Source: an uncultured Lachnospiraceae bacterium (lineage in GTDB: Bacteria > Bacillota > Clostridia > Lachnospirales > Lachnospiraceae). From it: a DNA stretch of 55,176 bases. Each line of letters starts with the position of its first letter. Position 1 is the first letter of the stretch. Positions 34,629 through 43,437 of the stretch are shown here, piece by piece. The position numbers were made by a program, and so were the translations under genes. The stretch lies in contig CAJUTU010000027.1 of the NCBI GenBank assembly GCA_910589385.1, positions 1 to 55,176 of the forward strand, given 5' to 3'. Under the pieces are notes generated by a model. The model saw only the letters and a program-made list of their open reading frames with translations, had not been told where the DNA came from and did not search any database.

Positions 34629-35039
34629 CTATATGATCTTCCCTGACAGATGGTCCATCTCATGCTGCACGATCTGTGCGGGCCAGTCTTTCAGCTTCAG
34701 CCTTTGTTTTTTCCAGTCAAAATCGTAATACTCCACCTCAATTTCCCGATATCGTTTTGTTTTACGGACACCTTCCAGCGACAGGCATCCTTCCTCCGTT
34801 TCATAAATTCCGTTTTTGGAAACCAGCACCGGGTTAAACATTACAACGTCAGCGAATCCCATATTTACAATGATGATATTTTTCTTCACACCGATCATAT
34901 TGGCAGCCATACCGACGCAGCGGTCACGGTTGGCACTTAAAGTATCCTGCAGATCCCTCGCCACCTGTTGGTCAGCCTTTGTCGCCGGTTCTGATTTTTG
35001 TCCCAGAAAAAACACATCCCTTATAATTTCTTTCACCAT
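34629..35039 (-). CDS. Peptide deformylase-like protein
   Basis: This is a 136-residue PDF-fold protein. Motif 2 (EEGCLSLEG) and motif 3 (HEMDH) supply the metal-binding Cys and two His and the catalytic Glu. Motif 1 is GMAANMIG where classical enzymes have GxGxAAxQ, so the oxyanion Gln is replaced. It is shorter than housekeeping Def (about 150-190). It may deformylate peptides with altered activity. It lies between the leader B promoter and the AT-rich cassette. Confidence 0.75.
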   Translation of the reverse strand: MVKEIIRDVFFLGQKSEPATKADQQVARDLQDTLSANRDRCVGMAANMIGVKKNIIIVNMGFADVVMFNPVLVSKNGIYETEEGCLSLEGVRKTKRYREIEVEYYDFDWKKQRLKLKDWPAQIVQHEMDHLSGKII

Positions 35040-35058
35040 AGCGTTTTATTTTCCTTCC

Positions 35059-35332
35059 TTAATACAACGGATCATAGTATTTGCACCAGCCATTACCGTG
35101 TTTTTCCACCATAGCATGTTCAAAAATCCCTTTCTCTGACAGGCGCTTTTTGGAATCAGCATATCTTTGATAAAATTCCAATCGGGAGATCCTCAAAAGT
35201 ATTTTCATCCTCTGTGAAGGTGACAATGACCTTCTGCCCTTTCTTTGGTACCGGTTCTAATAATTGTACAATATCACCATCATAAAACCCTGAAATTTCT
35301 CTACCGTAATTTTTATTATAAGGTGCATCTAT
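35059..35332 (-). pseudogene. Remnant of a small accessory gene, frameshifted
   Basis: One frame reads GFYDGDIVQLLEPVPKKGQ and on to DLPIGIL, then hits TGA at 35156-35158. The +1 frame continues with YADSKKRLSEKGIFEHAMVE and KYYDPLY before a stop at 35059. A stop lies directly upstream and no start codon is in frame. Both parts look like real protein, so this is a decayed gene with a one-base indel. The family is not recognised. Confidence 0.55.
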
Positions 35333-35504
35333 TCAAAACGCAACCACATAAACCATATTATCGAGCGCCTTTATTCCTTCCTCCGCAAATGCTGTCTGTG
35401 CTTCACAAAACCAAAAACATTTTACATTATTTACGCCTTAACTTAAAATATATACTATCAAATAAAAAAGGGGAAAATTAATTTTAGATTTTTAGATTTA
35501 CATA

Positions 35505-35664
35505 TTGCTAATTATTTCTATTTGTTGTATAGTAATAATGTGGCATAACTTTTAGGTACTTACGGACAATTTTTTGCGCAAAATGGTAAAATTTTGGTTC
35601 CGGTTTATCTGGGTTAGGGTATAGGTAATAAAATTCTTTGTTGAAGAATTTTATTACCTTTTTT
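35505..35664 (+). ncRNA. Candidate small RNA or attenuator upstream of the Thoeris-like genes
   Basis: A promoter (TTGCTA at 35505-35510, 17-base spacer, TATAGT at 35528-35533) is followed about 90 bases later by a perfect 15-bp stem (35624-35638 with 35644-35658) and T6. The transcript would be about 125 bases. It ends about 105 bases before the ThsA-like start codon. No ORF longer than a few codons is inside. It may be a free sRNA, an attenuated leader or an insulating terminator. Confidence 0.55.
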
Positions 35665-35769
35665 GCTTTCTAAAATCCTAATGAAATCAAATGCTCTGCA
35701 ACAATTCAACAATTTGTTACATTACCAGTGTCTTGTGAAAGACATGAATACTTTAAGGAGGATTTGTAC

Positions 35770-36657
35770 ATGGTGGAAATACTCAAAAAAAATATATCCT
35801 ATATAATTAGGCAATGGCTTATTGTAATGGGTTCACTATTCAGTTTGCTTTCCATTTTTTTATCTTTTATCTCGTGGGAGGATATCGGTATAACCGGAAT
35901 CATGTCAAAATTCTTTATCTTTACCGGCCTCCTAATTTTGGGCTTCCTCGTATCTCTTATCTGGATTTGCTTTTTTAGAAAAAAGAATCATATTATATCC
36001 GAGGGAGCAGCAAAAGTTAATATATGTTATGGAGATCTCATGAAAATAGCATTTCCAAAGAAAAGTGGCAGAAAAAAAATAGTAGTGATATCCGTAAATA
36101 CAGCTTTTGATACCATTGTTGACGAGGATTTAGCTTTATATGACAAACCATTAGTTTCTCCCAATACAATCCATGGAAAATGGATAAATAATATGGTAAA
36201 AAACGGAATAACTATCGCTTCAGTAGACTCGAATATTAATAATTATATCCAGAAAAATAATATTATGCCAATCCGTGAGTTGACACGTATGGAAAAACCA
36301 CGGGGTAATTTAAAAGATTTTGATAATGGCACCATTGTCATTGCTCCTGAGTACAATGGTATAACATTCTTTTTATTGGCATTATCAGAATTTGACAAAA
36401 ATAATGAAGCTCAAAGCACTAAGGATGATGTAATAAAATGTTTGAAAAAGCTTTTATCTTTTTATAGTAGCAATGGACAAGGATTTGAAATGTATTTAAC
36501 ATTAATGGGCACTGGCAGATCAAGGGCTGGCCTAACACATGAAGAATCGCTCCAGACAATAAAATCAGTGTTATCACTTTATAAGCAAGAAATACAGGGG
36601 ACAATCAATGTAGTCGTATACAATAAAGATAAAGGAAAAGTTTCTATTTTTGATTGA
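35770..36657 (+). CDS. ThsA-like effector: two TM helices plus macro domain (type II Thoeris type)
   Basis: This is 295 residues. Two membrane helices (about 17-35 and 48-69) lead into a macro domain from about residue 82 (VNICYGDLMKI) that ends with the family hallmark GTGRSRAGLTHEESL at 247-261. This layout is that of the TM-macro ThsA effector (DUF6430-type) of type II Thoeris, which is opened by an ADP-ribose-derived signal made by a TIR protein and then damages the membrane. AAGGAGG precedes the ATG at 35770; the ORF extension upstream is unsupported. Base composition is much more AT-rich than the flanking operons. The usual TIR partner is absent; the 1098-residue gene follows instead. 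Confidence 0.8.
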   Translation: MVEILKKNISYIIRQWLIVMGSLFSLLSIFLSFISWEDIGITGIMSKFFIFTGLLILGFLVSLIWICFFRKKNHIISEGAAKVNICYGDLMKIAFPKKSGRKKIVVISVNTAFDTIVDEDLALYDKPLVSPNTIHGKWINNMVKNGITIASVDSNINNYIQKNNIMPIRELTRMEKPRGNLKDFDNGTIVIAPEYNGITFFLLALSEFDKNNEAQSTKDDVIKCLKKLLSFYSSNGQGFEMYLTLMGTGRSRAGLTHEESLQTIKSVLSLYKQEIQGTINVVVYNKDKGKVSIFD

Positions 36658-36768
36658 AAATGCATCGTAAAATAACTTGTATTGTGAATACAGAATAATT
36701 TAAAAGTTATTTCCCAAGACACCGATAAACTAGCAAAGGATAATCCACGAAAGATATGAGGTAAAAAA
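36658..36768 (+). other. Intergenic spacer in the Thoeris-like cassette
   Basis: This 111-base gap holds AAATAACTT and AAGTTATTT, which could form a 9-bp stem over about 25 bases. There is no T-run, so both genes probably share one transcript. The ATG at 36769 has GAGGT 7 bases upstream. Confidence 0.35.
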
Positions 36769-39700
36769 ATGAGTGAAAATATGCAAGAACATACAAACTA
36801 TCAATCCAACGAATTAAACTGTGATAAAAAGGATGAAACATACTGCAAAAACTGTAACTACTGTTTCACATCAACAGAAGCTAGCATTCATTCCAGACGG
36901 TGTTTTATGACCGGTGAACACTGTTCAAAACAGTCCAATATCCAACGTGAACGAAAAAAATTACATGACAAAAATCAGATTACGGCATTTGTAATCATGA
37001 ATTTTTCTGATATGTCTAATGTTGTCTACAAATGGCGTCTGCGAACTTTTATAGAGTCTCTATCAAAATATTTATATTTTAGCAAGGAAAAAAGCAGACT
37101 CTACTGTAGTATTTCTGCACATAATGAAAATTGGAGTGAAAAAGACAAAATCAAAGAAATACATGTAATACGTTCGGATTCTGATCCAGCATCAAATTAT
37201 GTTATCTGTAGCCGCATTTGTCAGCAAATGCAGATAGCGGATCTTATCATTGTTGATGTATCCAGCCAGAATGCTAATGTATTTTACGAATTTGGCATGG
37301 CCGTAGCTCTTGGAAAAATGATCTTGCCAATCTGCTATTGTGAAAGCTTTTTTAAAATGACAATTCCACAGGAACTTAGAAAAAAATACTGGGAATGGGA
37401 CGAGAATACGCGTAATTCAAAGGAACTTCACATCGGATTCTATCCATGGCGTAAGACTTTGTTTGAATATTACGGCATACGATACAAGGAACAGCAAAAG
37501 AATACCGATAAAGACTCAATCATACAATATCTTCCATTTAACGAAATAGTACAACCAGAACTCGGGTTTTCAGATATTAAATATAATCGTTTTCCTTATC
37601 ATGAATTCCTGGATGATCCTAAGTATGAAAATAAAATTGGTGAAATTATTTACGACAAACTTTTAGAAGAATATAATACTGCATCTGAGAAAGATAACAC
37701 GCTGGTTGTATATACCATGGATGCATTCCTCAATGAAGAAGAGGCTGGACTCTGTATCGTAAATTTTTACCATAACATTACCTCCAGGATGCGCCAGGAA
37801 AAATGTTTCTGTGGGGACCGTGTTGGCGTACTTGTCCAGGAGAACGTCATTCTAGAAAATGAAAAAGATTCAAAGGAACAATTGGATCTTTTTTATAATG
37901 TGGGGGAAATCATTCAGATTGGCGTCAACCAAGCTACCTACCTGGCCGCTGAAGAAAAAATAAAAGCAAATGATGATTTTACAAATAGTGCAGCATCCGA
38001 AAGTGAAAGACTCCCAGAACTGCAGAGAGAAGACGTGGATCGCTTTGTCAAAGGGTATGTAAAAAATAGAGCAATGCGTATTTATCCGAATAATCCTGTA
38101 TTTGTTGACCGTATGAAGACCCTCCTTCATAAAGACCTTCTTGAACCGGCTAAACCAGTCGTTGGACAGGTATGTAATTGCAGCAATTTAAACTCCTTTT
38201 GCCTGTATCATGTTATGATACGTACACTGCGATACACAAATGAGATCGTCGTTGATATCAGCAATAACAACCTTCAATCATTATTCTGGCTTGGCGCAGC
38301 CCATGCTTCGGATATTTACGCAATTACTGTTATGCATGAAAAGACTGATATCGAAAAAGCTAACACTGAGAAAGAAAACCTGGAAGAAACAGGTCTTGGA
38401 AAAACTAGTCATGTAGATTTGCGTAAAAAAGAAAATCGATATGTCTTTGATGTAGCTGGATTATGGATGGCCATTTTCCGAAAGAATGATACAGATGGAT
38501 TTTATCAGCAACTTGCTTCAGCACAAAATGGAATAGAACGGCATTCCAAATTAATGCTTCCAGACAGTAGGCTATATAAGAAACAAATGCGTGATTTTCT
38601 ATTCTCTTTTGACAAGAACATAAATAAATGTAATGGAGATAAAGTCGAACCAGAATCTGTATATAAACAGAAAGCTATTGAGGAAGCTGATATATTGGAA
38701 TCCTATTACCGAAATCATTTTTGGGCTCCTATGCTTAGCTATAACCAACTTAGTCTTTATATATCCCAGAGAGATGATGTAGATAAGGAAAAAGAACCAA
38801 AATTAAGCACAGCTCGTTGGGATTTCGATGCAATATCCGTATTGTCCCATTACTTGTCCAAAAGAAAGGTAATAGGAGAGTATTTTTTGAAGTCACAGCC
38901 AGAAGAAAAAGGAGCTGAATCTGCCAATTTTATTTGTTTAGGAAGTTTTTCAAAACCGGAATTACCGGAATATATTTATAAACAGATAAAAGAGGAACCT
39001 GTATATAACATTATCCATCAAAAATTACAATATATTTCCACTGTATCTTGTAATGATAGCATCCCTGAGGAAATTGTATCGAAAGGGAATTCTAATAACA
39101 GCGAACCAGGTAAATGCTATTTTAAAGGATTTGAATGTATTGGTGAAGAAAAAAAAGTAATATTTACACACCACCCCAAAATTAAGCATTGCACATCATG
39201 CAAAAAAATTGACAATAACCCCGATAGCGTAGAGCCCCAAATTCTCTATTCGACTAAGGATGCTGATAAATACACTTGTTCTTTAAGAAAAAATTCCACA
39301 CATTATGAGATAGCGCAGCTTATTTTATGGCGTGAGGATCCAAAAAATCTACACGAACATAGTTATTTCTGGGTAGGAATCATCGGGTGCTCAGGTCCGG
39401 CTACTAATGCATTGTCTACTATATTTGTAGATAAGGAACAAAGATCTGCAAGTTTTAATTCAGATAATGTATCAGATGAAGATATATGTTCTGAAAACTA
39501 TGATGATAATCTTCTATGTGAATTACAATCTAATATCCGCAACAAATTTATGGGTGTATTCTTTGAGAAACTGTGGGAAGAAGTGGATAAAATGTCACTA
39601 AAATCTCAAAAGAAAAATGAGCTTTCTTCTGCGCAAAAGAGAAAATATTTTGATTTTGTCAGGTATGCGATTGCATCTTATTTGCAGACAGTCCTATATC

Positions 39701-40065
39701 GATATTTTTTTCCTTTTTTGTCTGAAAAGGAAATCAACCGTATTTATAATGGAATCTACACTTTTGTGAATTCTATGAAATCAGCAAAAGTTGGTCCTTT
39801 CGACGTAAATTGTTTTTATAGCGGAATTAATGGCTTTACAGATATCTCTAACGATAGTATTGATAATATTACAGAAAAAATTCCAAATATATTGCTTTCT
39901 GTTTTAAAAAGCTTTAAGGGTTTGGAGGCTTTCTATAAGGTTGAGGTAAACCATCTTTTAAGTAGCAAACAGGATTCTTTAAAAGATACCAGAACCCTCC
40001 GTAATATAAAAATGTTAGACGGAGATATCCCAAATATAAATTATTTCTTTATTGAAAAAAAATAA
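36769..40065 (+). CDS. Large protein with tandem nucleoside-deoxyribosyltransferase/TIR-like modules, Thoeris-like partner
   Basis: This is 1098 residues. Residues 18-52 contain six Cys that could bind zinc. A first NDT/TIR-like module spans about 70-200: FVIMNF at 74-79 and DVSSQNANVFYEFG at 163-176, with Glu174 in the place of the catalytic Glu of this fold. A second, diverged module spans about 300-530; its DISNNNLQSLFWLG (496-509) aligns without gaps but has Trp507 where Glu174 stands. A third region with LGS near 722 and IIGCSGPATNAL near 870 may be a further Rossmann-like or sensor domain. The role inferred from its partner is to sense infection and make a nucleotide signal for the macro-domain effector. 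This is not proven. Confidence 0.6.
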   Translation: MSENMQEHTNYQSNELNCDKKDETYCKNCNYCFTSTEASIHSRRCFMTGEHCSKQSNIQRERKKLHDKNQITAFVIMNFSDMSNVVYKWRLRTFIESLSKYLYFSKEKSRLYCSISAHNENWSEKDKIKEIHVIRSDSDPASNYVICSRICQQMQIADLIIVDVSSQNANVFYEFGMAVALGKMILPICYCESFFKMTIPQELRKKYWEWDENTRNSKELHIGFYPWRKTLFEYYGIRYKEQQKNTDKDSIIQYLPFNEIVQPELGFSDIKYNRFPYHEFLDDPKYENKIGEIIYDKLLEEYNTASEKDNTLVVYTMDAFLNEEEAGLCIVNFYHNITSRMRQEKCFCGDRVGVLVQENVILENEKDSKEQLDLFYNVGEIIQIGVNQATYLAAEEKIKANDDFTNSAASESERLPELQREDVDRFVKGYVKNRAMRIYPNNPVFVDRMKTLLHKDLLEPAKPVVGQVCNCSNLNSFCLYHVMIRTLRYTNEIVVDISNNNLQSLFWLGAAHASDIYAITVMHEKTDIEKANTEKENLEETGLGKTSHVDLRKKENRYVFDVAGLWMAIFRKNDTDGFYQQLASAQNGIERHSKLMLPDSRLYKKQMRDFLFSFDKNINKCNGDKVEPESVYKQKAIEEADILESYYRNHFWAPMLSYNQLSLYISQRDDVDKEKEPKLSTARWDFDAISVLSHYLSKRKVIGEYFLKSQPEEKGAESANFICLGSFSKPELPEYIYKQIKEEPVYNIIHQKLQYISTVSCNDSIPEEIVSKGNSNNSEPGKCYFKGFECIGEEKKVIFTHHPKIKHCTSCKKIDNNPDSVEPQILYSTKDADKYTCSLRKNSTHYEIAQLILWREDPKNLHEHSYFWVGIIGCSGPATNALSTIFVDKEQRSASFNSDNVSDEDICSENYDDNLLCELQSNIRNKFMGVFFEKLWEEVDKMSLKSQKKNELSSAQKRKYFDFVRYAIASYLQTVLYRYFFPFLSEKEINRIYNGIYTFVNSMKSAKVGPFDVNCFYSGINGFTDISNDSIDNITEKIPNILLSVLKSFKGLEAFYKVEVNHLLSSKQDSLKDTRTLRNIKMLDGDIPNINYFFIEKK

Positions 40066-40138
40066 GAGACTCTGTGGATATAAAATATGATTAATTTTCG
40101 AAAATGTCAGAATTTCTATGCGAGTTTTTCACAAGCCC
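40066..40138. other. Junction of the AT-rich cassette with the right operon
   Basis: This is convergent intergenic DNA without a clear intrinsic terminator. Together with 40139-40250 it contains two diverged copies of a unit of about 80 bases (minus-strand CAGAATTTGTTTGTTAATATTC and CATAATTTTCTTGTGAATATTC, trimmed here to the start of each unit). Confidence 0.3.
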
Positions 40139-40363
40139 TCATAAATTAGGTGTTTTTTGAATATTCACAAGAAAATTATGGCACTTTCGAATTTCCATGT
40201 AAATTTGACATGTAAAACCTAAGTCACGCATTTCACGAATATTAACAAACAAATTCTGAATTCTCTGATGCCCAGAAATTATATACTTCCATTCCTGATG
40301 ATTCCTTCTCTCATCAGGGCACAGCATCCATTTCCGGCTGCCATGCCCTGCTAATTTATTCAT
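40139..40363 (-). CDS. Doubtful small ORF at the end of the right operon
   Basis: These 74 codons start three bases after the upstream stop. The last 35 residues lie in degenerate tandem-repeat DNA next to the AT-rich cassette. It may be a gene truncated when the cassette arrived, or not a gene at all. Confidence 0.3.
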   Translation of the reverse strand: MNKLAGHGSRKWMLCPDERRNHQEWKYIISGHQRIQNLFVNIREMRDLGFTCQIYMEIRKCHNFLVNIQKTPNL

Positions 40364-40366
40364 TGC

Positions 40367-40570
40367 CTATCCCGCAAGCTTCCTGATATGCTCCTCAATC
40401 TTCCCACACCGCATCTTTTCCCGCTTTCGTTCCTCCTGATATAACGCAGCTTCCCATGCTTCTCTGTCATTTGGCACATACTCCGAAAATCTGTACCGGC
40501 CAAATACAGCATCATCTTTCTTACTTACTGAGAGACTTATTTCTATTCTCGAAACGCTCCCCCTTTTCAT
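40367..40570 (-). CDS. Small hypothetical protein
   Basis: This is 67 residues (MKRGSVSRIEISLSVSKKDD...) with a charged helical C-terminus. The ATG at 40570 overlaps the previous gene by 50 bases and has AGGATGG upstream. No family was recognised. Confidence 0.45.
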   Translation of the reverse strand: MKRGSVSRIEISLSVSKKDDAVFGRYRFSEYVPNDREAWEAALYQEERKREKMRCGKIEEHIRKLAG

Positions 40571-40976
40571 AAACCATCCTGATCCGGTCTGCCGGAATGG
40601 CTGCATCCTTTACGGATTCCACATGCTTCCGGTAATCCAGCGGATACAGGTTCCCTACTGCTTTTTTATCTTCGATCCTCATCACCTCTACCGCATAGGC
40701 CAGAATCCTCTGGCTTGTCTCACCGGCATAATAGCTCCAGATATTGTGCGCGCAGGCGGGCTCTAAAAACACATCCTTTTCTTTCACACACCAGGTTCCG
40801 CAGGGGTGGGACATCCAAAGATAGGTTCTGTCCCTTAACGGCACGTTATCTACATTTGCGGCCGCATCCAGGAGCGTTTCCCTGTCCCATTCAAAATCAG
40901 ACTGATAGCTTCTGGTATTGATCCTCATGATCTTCTCCAGATTCCCCAGTAAATCTATATTCATAAATTTTGGCAT
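40521..40976 (-). CDS. Conserved mobile-element protein of unknown function
   Basis: This 151-residue protein has characteristic segments RTYLWMSHPCGTWCVKEKDVF and LAYAVEV plus NLYPLDYRKH. I recall closely similar proteins in Lachnospiraceae integrative elements, without a known role. The frame is tightly packed, 11 bases after the 624-residue gene. Confidence 0.5.
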   Translation of the reverse strand: MPKFMNIDLLGNLEKIMRINTRSYQSDFEWDRETLLDAAANVDNVPLRDRTYLWMSHPCGTWCVKEKDVFLEPACAHNIWSYYAGETSQRILAYAVEVMRIEDKKAVGNLYPLDYRKHVESVKDAAIPADRIRMVYEKGERFENRNKSLSK

Positions 40977-40987
40977 TGCATCCTCCT

Positions 40988-42862
40988 TTACGCTTCCCCT
41001 GCCTTCGGGTTTACAAAAGCTTCCCGCAACAGGAAATACCCTTCCTCGTAGCTCCCTTCATCCTGTACGCCGGCCATGCCTCCCAGGCTGTCCAGATACT
41101 GCTTCCCGTTCTTGGAAGCGGAAATGTACATATAATATTTCGCCCGGATCAACTGCATCTCCTCCAACGCAAAGCCTTTGTAGGAATCGCTGAGAACCAG
41201 TTCCGCCCCCAGCTGTTCCGCCTTTTTCCGAAGCATCCTTACCGTCAGCTTCACCGCTTCCTGTACTTTCTCATCCGAAATCCCTTTAAAATACGGCCGT
41301 TCCAGGAACAGGGTCAGATACTCCCGTCGGTTTCTCACCCCGTCTTCCATATCCTCCTGTATGAGGTCTGCGAACTGCAGGCTCTGCCCGCCGCCGGGAA
41401 CCCGTGAAAACGTCCCTTTGGTCAGCCGGACCATGGCCCGGAATACCAGCCGGCCTCCGACAGAAACAAAGACCACTTTCTTGTTCGCGTCAAAACAGGA
41501 CAGCAGGCATTTTTTATAGATGCCGCTTTGGTACGAGAGGCAGGTGTGCCCCAGGACTTCCCCGATCTGCATGACCGGCAGGAGCCGGTCCTCTTCCCAG
41601 AGCCGGAAAGCTCCCTTTTTGGCTTCCATGTTCTCCATCCAGTGCTTCTGGACTTTCTCCGAAATGCGCAGGGCAATCTCACGCTCCAGGTCATTCTTAT
41701 AATATTTCAGTTCCCGAAACCGCCCTGCGATCTCCGCAGCGCAGAGCCGCCGGGCCTTTTCCCATTCTCTCTCATCCATTCCGGATAAAAATGCGTAAAA
41801 GATCTCCGAACCTCCGTCATATAGGAACTGCTTTATGCCCTCCCTGTTTTTCCGGAGGAATTCCTCCCCGATCTTGAGCATCTCATTTAACTTTCTCCAG
41901 GTATGGTCAAGTTCCAGCATCTGCTCTGTGACGGCCTGGAAATCCGGGAGATCCTTTAATGCTTCCAGGTTATGGAGCAGGAAATCGGCCTGATGCCCGG
42001 TCTGGATCCCGGGGATAAAATGTGCTGCCCGGTCCCAGACGGACAGAAGAAGCGCCGCCTGCCGGTAAGACAGGTTTTTTATATGCCCCATATCCTCTGA
42101 CAGCCACTTGGAGAGCGGTTTCTGGCTTAGCATCTCCCCGAGCCGAACCATGGGTTCCTCTTCCATCCTTTCCGGCAGGCATTCCCTCTTTACAGCCTCA
42201 CGGATCACCCGCAGGCGGTCATCGCTCTTTGGAGAGGACAGCAGGTGGTAGAGATGAACATATTTGCTTTTTATATCCGCAAACAGCTTCAATTCCTCAA
42301 ATGTATACTGATCCCTTGTAAGGTACTGTTTCGTCTTATCAGGCAGGGCAAGCATACTCCCGCTTTCCTTCAGGTTCTTCGGATTCAACGTATTGACGTT
42401 CAGGTAACGGACATAGGTATCCGCATCCAACAAAAGATGGTAAGGACGCAGATCGGTAAAATCTTCAAAATGTTCTTTCACCATGGAAAGGAAGTGCTTC
42501 TTTTTATGTGTGATCCCGTAAACCAGCAGGGCTTTCTGAGATTCAGACAGTTCCCCAAGGTCCACGCCGCCCAGCTGGTCCCCATAAAGGAAATTCAGGT
42601 AGGAGACCCGGTTCTGGGTAAAGCTTTTTTCCCTGCCACTGCTTTCCCCCTCCGCTGATTCCTTTGCCATACTGTGGGAAACAGCCGGGAGCAGCCGGTT
42701 CAGCCTGCCCAGGTCATAGGCCAGCGCCCCATTGTCCAGCCAAGGGGCCAGGAACTTCCCGATCTCATGGGCCGGGATCACTGGCAGGATCTGATCCAGT
42801 CCCGCCTGGATCTCCTCCGTATGCTGCCACAGTTCCTCCGCCTGGATTTCTTCTAAGCACAC
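40988..42862 (-). CDS. Large unknown protein of the MoxR-VWA operon
   Basis: This is 624 residues, mainly helical, with a C-terminal alpha/beta part (CLSYQSGIYKKCLLSCFDANKKVVFV) that recalls the PcfJ-type catalytic-looking block. The only canonical start in frame is a GTG at 42862 without a ribosome site. The frame is open a further 130 bases upstream as plausible protein (RDFWKRLLRPAYRALLSDL), overlapping the end of the 182-residue gene. The real protein may therefore be a frameshift product of both. Confidence 0.55.
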   Translation of the reverse strand: MCLEEIQAEELWQHTEEIQAGLDQILPVIPAHEIGKFLAPWLDNGALAYDLGRLNRLLPAVSHSMAKESAEGESSGREKSFTQNRVSYLNFLYGDQLGGVDLGELSESQKALLVYGITHKKKHFLSMVKEHFEDFTDLRPYHLLLDADTYVRYLNVNTLNPKNLKESGSMLALPDKTKQYLTRDQYTFEELKLFADIKSKYVHLYHLLSSPKSDDRLRVIREAVKRECLPERMEEEPMVRLGEMLSQKPLSKWLSEDMGHIKNLSYRQAALLLSVWDRAAHFIPGIQTGHQADFLLHNLEALKDLPDFQAVTEQMLELDHTWRKLNEMLKIGEEFLRKNREGIKQFLYDGGSEIFYAFLSGMDEREWEKARRLCAAEIAGRFRELKYYKNDLEREIALRISEKVQKHWMENMEAKKGAFRLWEEDRLLPVMQIGEVLGHTCLSYQSGIYKKCLLSCFDANKKVVFVSVGGRLVFRAMVRLTKGTFSRVPGGGQSLQFADLIQEDMEDGVRNRREYLTLFLERPYFKGISDEKVQEAVKLTVRMLRKKAEQLGAELVLSDSYKGFALEEMQLIRAKYYMYISASKNGKQYLDSLGGMAGVQDEGSYEEGYFLLREAFVNPKAGEA

Positions 42863-42887
42863 CCCTGCACCCGCATAGATGGACAGG

Positions 42888-43436
42888 TCACTTAAAAGGG
42901 CGCGGTAAGCCGGCCGTAACAGCCGCTTCCAAAAATCCCGTTCTGCGTTCCTCCTCTTCCAGATCTGCAGCTGTAAATCCCGTGCAGATATCCAGGGCCT
43001 CCAGCCCGTACATCAGGTACTCTTTCTGCGCTTCATTTAAAGAGCCTGCAAAAAAGTATTTCAGGTACACATAACTCTTTTTCGTCTTTATCTTCCGGTC
43101 TGACAGGACGGAAGCAATCTCCTCATAGGAATGTCCTTCCGATAAAGCATCGTCCCCTGCATCAATAAGCAGCCTTCCGGCCCGTGCAGGCTCACAGACG
43201 CCTTCCCCAAACAGCCGGACCAGATAGTCCAGGAAACCCTGGTCATGTACCAGATATCCCAATGCCTGCTTATCCATGGCCGATACCGCTTCTTTTGCGT
43301 CCATCCGGCAGATTTTCCGGCTCAGTTCCAAAAGCTCCCCTTCCGAATATTCCCTGATAAATGTATCCGGCACACCTGCTTTTCCCATTTCCTGCAGCAG
43401 GTTCAAGTGTTTCTGTATATTTTCAACGAACTGCAT
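42888..43436 (-). CDS. Unknown helical protein, possibly the N-terminal part of the next gene
   Basis: This is 182 residues with a perfect AAGGAGG 9 bases before the ATG, which follows the stop of the 719-residue gene by a single base. Sequence such as SVLSDRKIKTKKSYVYLKYFFAG suggests helical repeats. The end overlaps the open +1 frame that leads into the 624-residue gene. Confidence 0.55.
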   Translation of the reverse strand: MQFVENIQKHLNLLQEMGKAGVPDTFIREYSEGELLELSRKICRMDAKEAVSAMDKQALGYLVHDQGFLDYLVRLFGEGVCEPARAGRLLIDAGDDALSEGHSYEEIASVLSDRKIKTKKSYVYLKYFFAGSLNEAQKEYLMYGLEALDICTGFTAADLEEEERRTGFLEAAVTAGLPRPFK

Positions 43437-43437
43437 C

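Noticed and set aside
35245..35481. Plus-strand ORF of 78 codons
   Set aside because: It has no ribosome site and overlaps the minus-strand gene remnant; its sequence is compositionally random.
36658..36768. Third gene in the Thoeris-like cassette
   Set aside because: The spacer has no start codon with a ribosome site and no meaningful ORF.
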